This document shows, in pieces, positions 44,301-56,970 of a DNA stretch of 64,000 nt (position 1 is its first letter; every line of letters begins with the position of its first letter). This DNA is from Bidens hawaiensis (lineage: Eukaryota > Streptophyta > Magnoliopsida > Asterales > Asteraceae), in NCBI GenBank assembly GCA_021521415.1, contig JAIQDT010003843.1:62001-126000 (forward strand). Direction: 5' to 3'. Under the pieces are notes generated by a model. It made no database searches and was not told the DNA's origin. It was given only the letters and a program-made list of their open reading frames with translations. A program made the translations under genes and the position numbers.

Positions 44301-44460
44301 CTTATATTAAACGTATATAACATATAGATGCCCCCCCCGGGATATCCGGGTCATAACCAGACCCGTTTGGTTATCCGTTCGTTCGTTATTCAATAAGCGG
44401 TTAAACGCTTATTCGATTTGTGGAAACTGAGGTGTATCCGGTTTTGTCACGAAGGTCACA
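41389..44460 (-). repeat. Element F 5' LTR (3072 bp)
   Basis: It matches 30523-33568 throughout; its outermost plus-strand bases are TATCACACC where the other copy has TGTCACACC. Minus-strand donor-like GTGAGTTT at 42196, hairpin 41676-41691, and acceptor-like TTTTTAG/GTAC with intron end at 41653. The AT palindrome is at 42270-42305. The extra ~26 bp come mainly from a GTTATCCGTTCGTTCG insertion near 44370. Confidence 0.9.
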
Positions 44461-44675
44461 CCCGCACACGATAAGACACTAACACTATAAGACACGAACA
44501 GGAAATATGTATACATGTACACGATACGAAAATTTGCCATGTACCTGAATCCCAAACCCGAACACAAACTTGTTAATACCAGGTATACACGATAAGACAT
44601 GAACATGTTAATGTGACATTCATCGATTTTTATTCGTATCCGTTAACCCGACCCATTGGGTCGTTAAGACGTACT

Positions 44676-46943
44676 TGTGACATTTGTCAATTTTGGTTAT
44701 TTTATACTTTTATTCTTAATGTAAACCCGACCCGTTGTGTATCCCGAACCTTTCGATATTATCAAAATGATGAATTTTATGTTAATATTTGTTTTATAGT
44801 TGTCGGATCTAAAAAAACACCCTTTTCAGTTCTTAAAATACCCCGAAAACGCTCAAAACGAATTCTAGGGACTAAAACTACCAAAATGGAGACTTGAAAG
44901 ACCCATTTGTAGTTTGTGCTTTCTTGGGTCTATAACCAACCCGTTTTCATGCAAAACCCTTTATGAAAGACCCATTCAACTTACCCTATATATACACACC
45001 CATCTTCTTCATTTGTGCTTGCTCATTCCCTCATTTCTCTTTCAAATTCTTGAATTCTAATGTTGTTCTTCATAGTTTGACTCTCAAGGTCAAACTAAGC
45101 TAATCTTTCATTTTAACTAACTTCTCGATGCGTAAAGCTTGATGTTACAACATATACAACATATATATAATATACACTCCTTGTTTACCTTCGGTCTTTC
45201 ATTTCTCCGGTCTCGGCCGGTTGAAATGTCGGGCAAGTAAGGCAAGGTTACATGGAGGACTTTGTAGTCCTTGTTTATATATTTAAAAATCTAACCATAT
45301 AACTTGTTATACTTGCTTAACTTCTGCATATTTTAGTTTATTGTTCACATTTGTCAAGTTCCATGGTAATGGGTATGTGGTGACTAGCCTCGGTTTCATC
45401 CCGAGTTGAGAACCGAACCAAAAACCGAACTATCGTTTAAAAGCTTTATTGTTAACTTTTTGAATGTAAAACTAGAGTATTATTATTTATAAGTTATTTT
45501 ACAAGTTCCATGGTAATCGGGTAGGTGGTAACCATCCTCGGTCTTATTCCGAGTCAAGGACCGAACCAAAAACCGAACTAAACCGAGTCCACTCGTTTAA
45601 GACACACAAGTGTGTTTTTAGCCACCAAAACTCATATTTTTCTTCAAGATTATATTTTAAAACAATTTTAGTTAATTTCTAAACATAATTGGCATGTCGG
45701 TAACCAACTTGATCTTATAACAAGTTCGGACCGATAAATCGTATACTCGCTTAACGAACGTTAAGGTTCTTCACAATAGAACTACTACTTGGTTAAGTCT
45801 ATTTTGATTTTATTGAGTTATCTCATAACATTTATTATTTTGGGAAGTTAACTTTGAGCTTGGTCAATTATCAAGTCTCGAACCGACCAACCCGAACACT
45901 CGTTTAAACCTCGTTTTGGTATTCTTATAACCAAGGGTTTTGCAATATTGCATTTTAACCCACATTATTTCTTAAAAGGTTGAGTAAAAAAAAACTAATG
46001 AATAGAATACCGAGACCCGGTTTCGAGTAAACTTATTTTACAAAACTCGTTTCTTTAATTTATCAAATATTTACATTTTAAACTCTAAACTTTATTTATT
46101 TACTGTATTTATCATGTATTTTATTTTAAACCCTTCCAAGACTACCTACTAACACAAGACCCGTTTAGTATAGGTCTTGTTCGTTAAACCGATCTCTCCG
46201 ATTATTCATGACACTATCTTTCAAGTTACTTGTTAATGTGAGTACTTTTTCATCCCCCGTTTTCCATCTTTCATTTTGGGGGTGGCATTGCATACTTATT
46301 CAAATGTAAATGATTTATACTTGAGTCTTAAACCATAACACTTATTGTATATGTTTAGTTAAACAAATGCTCGATTTGGTGTTAAATGCTTTACATGATT
46401 ATGTGCAAATTCTTGAATGCTAAGGCGGGTAGCCTCATCAAAGTATGATCATACGTTAATTCCGAGTATATATGGTATCCTTTATATAGAAAGGTGTCGT
46501 CAATATATTCTTATTGACGATTTCATTATTGTCGTCAATGTATTCTTATTGACGGTTTTATTATCTAAATTGTTGCTATTGTTTATTGTTTTCATATACT
46601 AGTTGTGGATTTCATACTATATACCTATTGTCCAAAACTATGAAAATTGCTCACCAACCTTTGTGTTGACAAACTCTATTTTATATAATGTTACAGGTTT
46701 GATGTTAGCTTGATTGGATTACTTGAAGAAACTTATCTTCTTGGCTTTAGGATATTAGAAAATGAAAGAACAAGTTATTTGTTTATCTATCTATTTGGCA
46801 TTTTGTATGAATAATTGTTGTGTTATTTATGATGATATGGATTTAAATGAGTTGTTTAAATATTTTCACTTTATAGTGTCGTTGTAAAATGAACAATCAT
46901 GTCGCGCCTCGACGTTTCCGCCTTCATTGGTCGGGGTGTGACA
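44676..46943 (+). repeat. Element C 5' LTR
   Basis: It starts TGTGACATTTGTCAATTTTGG and ends GGTCGGGGTGTGACA. TATA-like CTATATATAC at 44986-44995, donor-like AAT/GTGAGTAC at 46238, CCCCC (46254) with TTTTGGGGG (46274), the palindrome at 46443-46454, two CGTCAAT...ATTGACG hairpins (46498-46519, 46533-46554), the CAAC-CTTTGT-GTTG hairpin (46655-46668), and acceptor-like TTACAG ending at 46696. Confidence 0.95.
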
Positions 46944-46946
46944 TAT

Positions 46947-46959
46947 TGGTATCAGAGTC
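46947..46959 (+). other. Primer binding site of element C
   Basis: TGGTATCAGAGTC, three bases after the LTR end, matches the initiator-Met primer site in all but one base. Confidence 0.9.
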
Positions 46960-47468
46960 ATCGACTATAGGATAGGTGGTTAGACGTAACAGCCTAGTAT
47001 AGTTTATGCTCTAGGGTCCCTATACATGTGCTCATACGTGTTTACCCTACTTGATTGTTTATTGCATTTATTTAATTATTTATAAACTTGTTTAAAAATC
47101 TATCTCATCATAAATGTACACATACACACACTTTCAATAGTATTCTAAGGTATTTTTACCTTAAAACAAAACATTAGTTTTTATATTGTGTTTTATGGAT
47201 CACAAGCTTAACTTGGATCTCGTTGTTTACAATCTCCTTAAAGCTAGGTTCTATAATTTGTTTTGTGATGACCGTAGGGAACGAAACACTTGATTTGATC
47301 ATTTGACAAAAAAATTCCAAGGATTGAAGGTGATTTACTTACCTGAGATGATTGGGTTTAGTGTTGGTTTCTAGGTCAAGCAACTCGAGTTATATGAGCC
47401 GACACTTTAAGTTGTCGAATGCGAGCGTTCCGGTCGCCTCCTTATTTTTGGTGTTGAAAACATAAAAG

Positions 47469-47728
47469 CCACGGTGATACGTGGACAAGTGCTTTAACAT
47501 CTCGTTGTATCTCCGTTTTATTGTATGTTATTATCATGATTTGAGTCAACAACATGAAAGACGCGGTGATACGTGCACATGTTCGACTCCATATATATTA
47601 CTTTTACATAAGTTTTTATTGCCGGGATATCAAATCATGGTGGTTCATGTACGATTTTCCCGACTATATTTATGTTTACAATGAATTTTGTTATTTTTTT
47701 TCGAAATATCAAATCATGGTGGTTCATG
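47469..47728 (+). other. Leader hairpins of element C with GTGATA/GTGGTT loop
   Basis: CCACG-GTGATA-CGTGG at 47469-47484, a weaker copy at 47562-47575, and CATG-GTGGTT-CATG at 47636-47649 and 47715-47728. The last two lie in a direct repeat (GATATCAAATC...GATTTT.CCGACT). They correspond to the hairpins at 7849 and 8004 in element A. Confidence 0.55.
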
Positions 47729-47967
47729 TACGATTTTTCCGACTGTATACAAATTTCAACACTTCAAAACGTCCAAATTTTAAATTCTCGAAACTTTGAA
47801 ACATATACTTATATATACGTTTTTATCATTTGGTTTATGTATAAACTTTATTTCTACTAACATTCTCATCCTCATGACACTAGGATTCACGTAAAAAATG
47901 GTTACATACATCTTCTATTTTAAACTCAATGCCCTCAAACTCACTACAATTCTTTATAATTTCTAGA

Positions 47968-49128
47968 ATGCCTCAGCTACGACGCCACTACCGAAAGGAC
48001 TCGAAACGCAAGATGGCCGCTTTAGTAGCCGAACAAGTCGCCGCTGTGATTCCCGAACTCCTAACTCACTTGCAAGCAAACCAACCTCCACCCGTTGTAG
48101 CACCCGTTGAACCCAAACCCGCTCCCTACTCGTACAAAAAATTTACCGATGCTAACCCAACCAAATTCCTTGGTACGAACTGTGCAACTACCTTGTTGCA
48201 ATAGTTTGAAAAGATGGAAAGTGTGTTCCGACACAGCGAGTTCCCCCAAGCGAAGAAAACTAATTTCGATTCGAGCATGTTTGAGGAAACCGCTCTTACA
48301 TGGTGGGGTAGTGTTATGCATCTCCAAGGGGTGGAAATCGCCATGGCTCTCCCATGGACCGAGCTTAAAAAACTCATGATGAAGAAGTTCTGCCCAAAAC
48401 ACGAGCTCCAAAAGCTCGAAGCCAAGTTTTGGGAACTTAAGCAAGAAAGTGGTGATAACGCTGCCTACTCACTCCGTTTTCACGAGTTGAGCACTCTTGT
48501 TCCTCACTTGGTCGCCCCGCTCGAACTTAAAATTGACAAATACATCGGGGGTTTGCCCATGCTAATCCGTGACTCGGTAATGAGTAGTAAACCGGCAAAC
48601 CTTGAAGACGCTATTACGCTAGCCGGAGCCATCTTCGAAAACCATGTCAAGGCGGGTACACTTTCGATCAAGAAAAAGTGTGACAAGAGTAAACCCGAAC
48701 CAATCCCTCAAATCAAAGTTGATCCTCCTCCTCAAGCCATAAATTACTCCAACTAATCCCACCAAGCTAAGAAGAAATTCAAGCCCAATCACCGAAACTA
48801 TGCCGTCACCCACCCACAACAAACCCAACAACAATCTCAAGCTCCTCCAAACCGAAAACCCTACACTGGTACTCATCCATTATACAACAAATGTCAATTT
48901 CACCATCCCTCAAACATGACTTTTCTCCATTGCACCATTTGCAACCGTTATGGTCACTTCAATACCACATGTCGAAACACACCTCGTGGACATCCCGCTC
49001 TACTAAGAAACAACCCGCAAATCCCGCAAAACCCACAACAACCCCGAGCTTGCTATAAGTGTGGAGACCCTAACCATTTTCGCAACAATTGTCCCGACTC
49101 GTTTACGCTAACCAAGCCCAAGCCGTAA
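47968..49128 (+). pseudogene. Element C gag
   Basis: One continuous frame from ATG 47968 (MPQLRRHYRKDSKRK) runs to 49128, broken only by TAG at 48202 and TAA at 48754. Capsid-like core: FLGTN, FEETALTWWGSV, LPWTELKKLMMKKFCP and GLPMLIRDSVM. After a basic linker come two CCHC knuckles, CTICNRYGHFNTTC (about 48940-48985) and CYKCGDPNHFRNNC (about 49050-49095). Length and layout (about 380 residues) are normal for this lineage. It would form the virus-like particle. Confidence 0.9.
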
Positions 49129-52103
49129 CCGTGCCTTATTACCAGACCCAAGCTTACCAAGTCCAAACCTACCAACCTCAAATCCCACAACTAAATGCAC
49201 CTCTCATCCAACCAATTCAAGCCATCCAAGCACCTCCTCCTCCACCCCAAGCACCACAAGGAAAACCCGGTAACCAAGGGCGTGCTTTCATGATAAACGC
49301 CAATCAAGCTCAAGTCGCAAACAACGTTGTGAATGGTATGTTTCTAGTGAACGAACATTTGGCTTCAATTTTATTTGACACTGGTGCCGATAGGAGTTTT
49401 ATTTCACTAAAATTTGAGTCTATACTTGCCGTACCTCGCACTAACCTCTCTAGACCTTTTTCCGTCGAAGTCGCCAACGGAAATTCCATCACAATCAACT
49501 CGGTCATTCGTGATTGTATTCTCACTCTTTGTAAGAGAAAGTTTTTAATCGATCTTATCCCGCTGCAAATGGAAAGTTTCGATGTCATAGTAGGCATGGA
49601 TTGGTTATGTTTGTATCGTCCGGAAGTCGTTTGTTATGATAAAATCATTCGAATCCCGCTTGTAAATGGTAAAACACTCAAGGTCCACGGCAAGACTACT
49701 CATAAAAGGCTCAACCTTATGTCATACTCTCAATCCCAAAAATAATTGCGCCAAATGTATGTTCCGTTCCTAGCACAAGTGGTGGTTAAAGGACCTTAAG
49801 GAAAGAAAAATCCAAGACATCTCCATCGTCTGTGACTTCATCGATGTCTTTCCCGAAGACGTCACCGGTCTTCCACCCATTCGCCTGGTAGAATTCTGAA
49901 TCGATCTTGTGCCCGGAGCAATGCCCGTAGCCAAAGCTCCTTACCGTTTAGCCCCGTCGGAAATGCAAGAGTTATCAAACCAACTCGAATAATTTCCGAC
50001 AAAGGCTTTATTCGTCCAAGCTCTTCTCCTTGGGGCGCTCCCGTTCTCTTCGTGAAAAAGAAAGATGGTTCGTTTCGTATGTGCATCAATTATCGTGAGC
50101 TTAACAAACGTACTATTAAAAATCGTTATCCTTTTCCACGAATCGACGACCTCTTCGATCAACTTCAAGGTGTAATGTGTTTCTCAAAAATCGATCTTCG
50201 ATCAGGATATCACCAATTGCGTATTCGCGAAGAAGACATCCCAAAAACCGCATTCTGTACTCGACATGGACATTTCGAATTTCTAGTCATGTCTTTCGGT
50301 TTAACCAACGCACCCGCGGTATTTATGGATCTCATGAACCTCGTTTGCAAACCGTTTCTAGATAAATTCGTCATTATCTTTATTGATGACATCCTCATCT
50401 TTTCCAAAACCAAGGCCGAACATCAGTATCACTTGTGTTCCATTCTCGAAGTCTTATGAAACGAACGACTTTACGCCAAATTCTCAAAATGTGAATTTTG
50501 GCTAGAGGAAGTTCAATTTTTGGGACACATCGTCAACGACAAGGGTATTCATGTTGATCCCGCAAAAATTGAAGCCGTCAAAGATTGGAAGACTCTGACC
50601 ACACCCACGGAAATTCGATCTTTCCTCGGTTTGGCAGGATATTATCGGCGTTTCATCCAAAATTTTTCCAAGATCTCTTTACCCCTCACTTACCTAACTC
50701 ACAAAGGAAAGTCTTATGAATGGGGATCCAAACAAGAAGAAGCATTTAATACTCTTAAACACATGCTTTTCAATGCTCCCGTTCTAACCCTTCCCGATGG
50801 AAACGACGACTTTGTAGAATTTTGCAATGCTTCTCATCAAGGTCTCGGTTGCGTTCTCATGCAACGTGGTCAAGTTATCGCGTATGCTTCAAGGAAACTC
50901 AAGGTCAACGAGAAGAACTATACGACTCACAATCTTGAACTTGGTGCCGTCTTTTTCGCACTCAAAATTTGGAGACATTACCTTTACGGAACGAAATGTG
51001 TGGTTTTTACCAATCACAAAAGCCTTCAACATATTTTTGACCAAAAATATCTCAACATGAGACAACGACGATGGGCTAAGTTACTTAGTGACTACGATTG
51101 CTAGATTCACTACCATCCCGGTAAAGCGAATGTCGTAGCCGATGCCCTTAATCGAAAGGTTAATGTTAAATCCGTCTTGCTTCTTAGCGTCACCGTTCAA
51201 ACCGATCTCCAAGCCAAAATCTATCAAGCCCAACGTACCTCCGTTGATGAAGGCAACATATACGACGAAATGTCATCTGGAGCCGAGCTTCAACTCGAAA
51301 CAAAACCCGATGTCTTATTATATTATCTCAATCGTTTATGGGTTCCCGACCGCGATGACCTTCGTACTTGCATACTTGACAAAGCTCACAAGTCACGATA
51401 TTCTGTTCATCCCGAGGGGGATAAAATGTATTTCGATCTTCGTTCCATCTTTTGGTGGCCGGGTATGAAGAAAGACGCGGCAACGTACGTTTCGAAATGT
51501 CTTGCTTGCTCTAAAGTCAAAGCCGAACATCAAAAACCCTTTGGGTTACTCGAGCGACCACCGATTCCCATATGGAAATGGGAAGACATTGCTATGAACT
51601 TTATAATGAAACTACCCACTACTCAAAAAGGCAACGATAGCATTTGGGTGATTATTTACCGATTAACCAAGTCCGCTCACTTTATTCCAATTCGAGTAAA
51701 ATACTCTGTTAAGCAACTTGCCCAAATCTACGTTCGCGAAATCGTGTGTCGCCACGGTTTACCTTTGACTATCATCTCCGATCGCGATGCCGAAAAAGTA
51801 GCCTACCGACTCGAACTACCGGAAGAGCTCACCAGTGTTCATCCGACCTTTCATGTTTCAAATCTCAAGAAGTGCTTAGCCGAAGCTAATCTCCATATAC
51901 CTCCCGAAGAAGTACATGTCAATGAATCAATGATCATGGTTGAACGACCCGTTGAAATCATGGACCGCAACGAAAAGAAAACCAAGCGAAGTCGCATCAA
52001 GTTAGTTAAAGTTCGATGGGAATCACGGCGTGGCACGGAGTTTACATGGGAACGAGAAGACTCGATGAAGGAGAAATATCCACATTTGTTTACATCATCT
52101 TAA
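49089..52103 (+). pseudogene. Element C pol (protease, RT, RNase H, integrase, chromodomain)
   Basis: The pol frame overlaps the end of gag with a frame change. Protease: LFDTGADRS (about 49370-49400) and [36 protein letters not shown] and FIDDILIFS (about 50375-50405). RNase [24 protein letters not shown] and [10 protein letters not shown]. Integrase: zinc-binding H-H-C-C region with CLACSKVKAEHQKP (about 51500), first core Asp in WKWEDIAMNF, second in ISDRD. Then about 150-200 residues are missing and the frame joins VAYRLELPEELTSVHP, so the catalytic Glu is gone. The C-terminus is a chromodomain (VKVRWESRRGTEFTWE). In-frame stops lie at 49743, 50457 and 51102; two single-base shifts between about 49780 and 49990 cancel out. 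Confidence 0.92.
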
Positions 52104-52136
52104 TTTCGGGACGAAATCTCCTAAAGTAGGGGATAC

Positions 52137-54433
52137 TGTGACATTTGTCAATTTCGGTTATTTTATACTTTTATTCTTAATGTAAACCCGACCCGTTGTG
52201 TATCCCGAACCTTTCGATATTATCAAAATGATGAATTTTATGTTACATATTTGTTTTATAGTTGTCGGATCTCAAAAAAACACCCTTTTCGGTTCTTAAA
52301 ATGCCCCGAAAACGCTCAAAAAGAACTCCAGGGACTAAAACTACCAAAATGGAGACTTGAAAGACCCATTTGTAGTTTGTGCTTTCTTGGGTCTATAACC
52401 AACCCATTTTCATGCAACACCCTTTATGAAAGACCCATTTAACTTACCCTATATATACACACCCATCTTCTTCATTTGTGCTTGCTCATTTCCTCATTTC
52501 TCTCTCAAATTCTTGAATTCTAATGTTGTTCTTCATAGTTTGACTCTCAAGGTCAAACTAAGCTAATATTTCATTTTAACTAACTTCTCGATGCGTAAAG
52601 CTTGATGTTACAACATATACAACATATATATAATATACACTCCTTGTTTACCTTCGGTCTTTCATTTCTCCGGTCTCGGCCGGTTGAAATGTCAGGCAAG
52701 TAAGGCAAGGTTACATGAAGGACTTTGTAGTCCTTGTTTATATATTTAACAAATCTAACCATATAACTTGTTATACTTGCTTAACTTCTGCATATTTTAG
52801 TTTATTGTTCATATTTGTCAAGTTCCATGGTAATGGGTATGTGGTGACTAGCCTCGGTTTCATCCCGAGTTGAGAACCGAACCAAAAACTGAACTTTCGT
52901 TTAAAAGCTTTATTGTTAACTTTTTGAATGTAAAACTAGAGTATTATTATTTATAAGTTATTTTACAAGTTCCATGGTAATCGGGTATGTGGTAACCATC
53001 CTCGGTCTTATTCCGAGTCAAGGACCGAACCAAAAACCGAACTAAACCGAGTTCACTCGCTTAAGACACACAAGTGTGTTTTTAGCCACAAAAACTCATA
53101 TTTTTCTTCAAGATTATATTTTAAAACAATTTTAGTTAATTTCTAAACGTAATTGGCATGTCGGTAACCAACTTGATCTTATAACAAGTTCGGACCGATA
53201 AATCGTATACTCGCTTAACGAACGTTAAGGTTTTTCACAATAGAACTACATACTTGGTTAAGTCTATTTTGATTTTATTGAGTTATCTCATAACATTTAT
53301 TATTTTGGGAAGTTAACTTTGAGCTTGGTCAATTATCAAGTCTCGAACCGACAAACCCGAACACTCGTTTAAACCTCGTTTTGGTATTCTTATAACCAAG
53401 GGTTTTGCAATAATGCATTTTAACCCACATTATTACTTAACATAGGTTGAGTAAAAAAAACTAATGAATAGAATACCGAGACCCGGTTTCGAGTAAACTT
53501 ATTTTACAAAACTCGTTTCTTTAATTTCTCAAATATTTACATTTTAAACCCTAAACTTTATTTATTTACTGTATTTGTCATGTATTTTATTTTAAACCCT
53601 TCCAAGACTACCTACTAACATAAGACCCGTTTAATATAGGTCTTGTTCGTTAAACCGATCTCTCCGATTATTCACGACACTATCTTTCAAGTTACTTGTT
53701 AATGTGAGTACTTTTTCATCCCCCGTTTTCCATCTTTCATTTTGGGGGTGGCATTGCATACTTATTCAAATTCAAATGATTTATACTTGAGTCTTAAACC
53801 ACAACACTTATTGTATATGTTTAGTTAAATAAATGCTCGATTTGGTGTTATATGCTTTACATGATTATGTGCAAATTCTTGAATGCTAAGGCGGGTAGCC
53901 TCATCAAAGTATGATCATACGTTAATTCCGAATATATATGGTATCCTCATATAGAAAGGTGTCGTCAATGTATTCTTATTCACGATTTCATTATTGTCGT
54001 CAATGTATTCTTATTGACGGTTCGTCAATGTATTCTTATTGACGGTTTTATTATCTAAATTGTTGCTATTATTTATTGTTTTCATATACTAGTTGTGGAT
54101 TTAATACTATATACCTATTGTCCAAAACTATGAAAATTGTTCACCAACCTTTGTGTTGACAAACTCTATTTTATATAATGTTACAGGTTTGATGTTAGCT
54201 TGATTGGATTACTTGAAGAAACTTATCTTCTTGGCTTTAGGATATTAGAAAATGAAAGAACAAGTTATTTGTTTATCTATCTATTTGGCATTTTGTATGA
54301 ACAATTGTTGTGTTATTTATAAAGATATGAATTTAAATGAGTTGTTTAAATATTGTCACTTTATAGTGTCGTTGTGCAATGAACAATCATGTCGCGCCTC
54401 GACGTTTCCGCCTTCATTGGTCGGGGTGTGACA
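52137..54433 (+). repeat. Element C 3' LTR
   Basis: It is preceded by AAGTAGGGGATAC (polypurine tract, following TTTCGGGACGAAATC). It matches the 5' LTR but carries three CGTCAAT...ATTGACG hairpin units (53963-54044) instead of two. Donor-like site at 53704, acceptor-like end at 54186, palindrome 53909-53920, hairpin 54145-54158. Confidence 0.95.
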
Positions 54434-55685
54434 GTACTATTATTTATTAATTGAATAAAACATTCCCGACGATTTAAAGTTTACTATTCGTTTGTTTTTT
54501 ATTTAGTTTGTTCAAATATAGAAACGCCGTGATTCAAAGCTCATTGATCGATTCGTAAGCTATCGGTATAATATATAAATAACTCAAATTATATATACTT
54601 TTAAGCAAGTTCATAAATTACTCAAAAGTCCAAGGTTCACTTGGTAAATATAGATTAATATATGTTTTAAAAGATGTATCAAAGTTCAGGGACGGAAATA
54701 ATAAATTATTCAAAATAATAATATTTAATTAAATAAACCCGACCCAGCCGCTCCCAACGTCCGTTTTCCCAACCACCGCCAGCGGCGGCGAAACAAGCTC
54801 TCCAGCGACCCTCAAATCACTCCCAAATAAACGTGTTTGACCCATTTAATCCTTTTAACGACCGTAGACCTAGATATTAAGCGCAAAGCAACCTACTAAT
54901 TAAACTGTAACATCCTAAAGTCTGTCAAAAATCTCATGACCACCGCCGGATTTCCGGCCATGAGCATTTAACACCATTAACGACCTTATGTTGCAATTAC
55001 TAGTATAAAAAGGATCCTCACACCATGCTAAACTCGCTCCTAATCTTATAATACACTAAAACACTCTCTAAGTTCTATTATTTTTTCGTCAAGTTATTAA
55101 TTCTGGCCACCGTTGTTTACCACATTCTAATATATATTATATTAATATATATTAATATTTAAGTTAACCTCGTAATTGCTAAAATAAGTTTATAACATTA
55201 AAATAATTCGTCGTTACCTGAAAACTCGTTAAACATCCGTTAAAACCTAAAATAATATTATAAGGCCATAAAGTGTTAGAATGTATATTAAAATAATGTT
55301 GAAACTCTAAAAATCAAACTACTTAATTATATAATCCCGATAGCTAGTCTTGATTCCTCTATATTTCCCTTATAGTTCGTGACGTTTGACCGATTCGGCT
55401 TTATTTAAACCCGCGTTCGGATTTCGTTCAAGTTATCCCCAAACTCAATGGTGAGTTTCTCACAGCCCCCTTTTTAAACATTTTTTTATATTTTGGGGGA
55501 TAGCATATGTATTTTATTACAAATTCAAAGTATTATGATTTCGCTTACAACTACATTTCACTATATGGACTTGTGTGTTATTCGATTACTTTATCAAATT
55601 TACTTGCACGTGGTAACCTCAATAAGTATGATCATACGCTCCCCTTTGCACTCAAGACCATTTTTTATGAGTGGAAAAGGGTCTT

Positions 55686-55775
55686 ATTATCCGAGTACGT
55701 TGGCTGTTACCAACTGGAAAGAACCTTACTTGCGTGATTATCCGAGTACGTTGGTTGATACCGAGTGGAAAGGAC
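55686..55775. repeat. 51-bp tandem repeat in LTR D, cut by element E
   Basis: Unit 1 (55686-55736) and unit 2 (55737 on) share ATTATCCGAGTACGTTGG and CTGGAAAG/GTGGAAAG. Unit 2 is interrupted at 55775 by E and continues TTTACTTGCTTG at 62751, matching the end of unit 1. This independently confirms the insertion site. Confidence 0.8.
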
Positions 55776-56933
55776 TGACGTGAGGTCGAAGGCTCCCTCA
55801 AACTTAAACCAAATACTACTAAATAGATAGTGGTAAGTGGGTATCGAACACGAGGAGTTTGTGGAAAGTGTGTTAATAAGTAGCTCAACGATTACCTAAT
55901 ATAAATGTAAATGACGAAACAGTAATTTCCAAGTTGGTTTTGATTTGATGTTTTATCTAAAATAAACTAACATGAAAGTTGTAAACGAATAATTAAACAA
56001 GCATTCATCTCGGGGTTCGGGTTATTACTCAACACTCTTGTTAACATTCGATGGATAAACCATAATATCTCGGTTTTGAGTACATGCAATTGTTTGTGAT
56101 TAATCAAGAACTAAGTACTCGGATTCCTAGAATGCGAGGTTGTTACTCAACAATCAATCAATACGATTATCCCTAATTCCTTCCACTAAATCTCGGTTGT
56201 CAACGACACCAAGAACACATGGTTCAAAACTAGATATTAGCGATAAAGACAAGCTACAAATAATCACACAAACATCATGACTATACTAACATAACATTTA
56301 GATAATTAATCCAAGTTCAAGAACAATAAACAAAAGTGTTTTGCGATTAACCTTACATCCCGAGAGGAATACCATAGAACTAGCCACTCATAGCTCGATA
56401 GATCATTGATGCATCAAGTATCTTGTCTATATCAATCCCAAACATAAACAAATGAGTACAAACACCCAAAATATGATTATTGTCTTCAAAAATTGCCTCT
56501 AAGCCGTCCCCAATTGAAAGGTATATGAAAAGACACCAAAAAATGGCCTAAAAAGTGGCCCAAACTCAGCAGTCACATGTCGGACCGTGGGCCATGGTCT
56601 ACACCGTGGACCACGGTCCAGTTACGGTGCTCAGAATGCCACGGTACGGTGTATTCTGTTGATTTTGGTGCATGTTTGACCGTGGCCCATGGTCAACACC
56701 GTGGACCACGGTGGAGCTCTTCCTCAATTTCTTGTTTTCTTCATATCTTTCTCGTTTCAACTCCGTTTTCTTCGCCGTTTTCGCCCACGTTCTCGTAATT
56801 TCATCCTTTACCTCCTCCTACCTGCAAACATATGAGTAACCATAGTCAAATAATTCCATGAAATTAAGTTGGTTAAGTAAATACATTTGTATCTTTTAAC
56901 TCGCTTAACAGCTTCCCTACGAGTCACTCGTCA
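55776..56933 (-). repeat. Element E 3' LTR (1158 bp)
   Basis: Plus-strand TGACGTGAGGTCG to CACTCGTCA. Near 56583-56720 it has two copies of a palindrome cluster, GACCGTGG.CCATGGTC and ACCGTGG-A-CCACGGT. Confidence 0.9.
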
Positions 56934-56950
56934 CATTCCCACACTTAACC

Positions 56951-56970
56951 GTTGCTTGCCCCCAAGCAAC
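56951..56970 (-). other. Conserved Athila hairpin before the polypurine tract
   Basis: GTTGCTTG-CCCC-CAAGCAAC is a perfect 8-bp stem with a 4-base loop, 18 bp from the 3' LTR. On the minus strand it is followed by AAGTGTGGGAATG, a purine-rich tract just before the LTR. A TTGGGGGCAAGCAA-type motif at this place is, to my knowledge, typical of Athila/Tat elements. Confidence 0.75.

Larger units (their letters stand above)
30523..44460 (-). mobile_element. Element F: 13.9-kb Ty3 chromovirus, full length but decayed
   Basis: Two direct ~3.05-kb LTRs (30523-33568 and 41389-44460) bound it; CCCGT at 30518-30522 and CCCGC at 44461-44465 are its 5-bp duplication with one change. On the minus strand: 5' LTR at the high-coordinate end, primer site, decayed gag, protease, RT split by solo LTR G, decayed RNase H/integrase region, a chromodomain remnant, an expanded poly-G polypurine tract, and the 3' LTR. 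The LTRs match closely (about a dozen differences in the first ~290 bp by eye), while the coding region is riddled with stops. Confidence 0.9.
44676..54433 (+). mobile_element. Element C: 9.8-kb Ty3 chromovirus, near full length
   Basis: Two 2.27-2.30-kb LTRs (44676-46943, 52137-54433) with a perfect GTACT duplication (44671-44675, 54434-54438). Primer site, leader, gag, protease, RT, RNase H, integrase and chromodomain are in canonical Ty3 order. LTRs look a few percent diverged by eye. Pol is mostly one frame with a handful of stops, and integrase has an internal deletion, so it is inactive but young. It sits in solo LTR D. Confidence 0.95.

Noticed and set aside
44676..54433. Element C as an active, intact retrotransposon
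   Set aside because: Gag has two in-frame stops, pol has several stops and frameshifts, and the integrase lacks its catalytic Glu.
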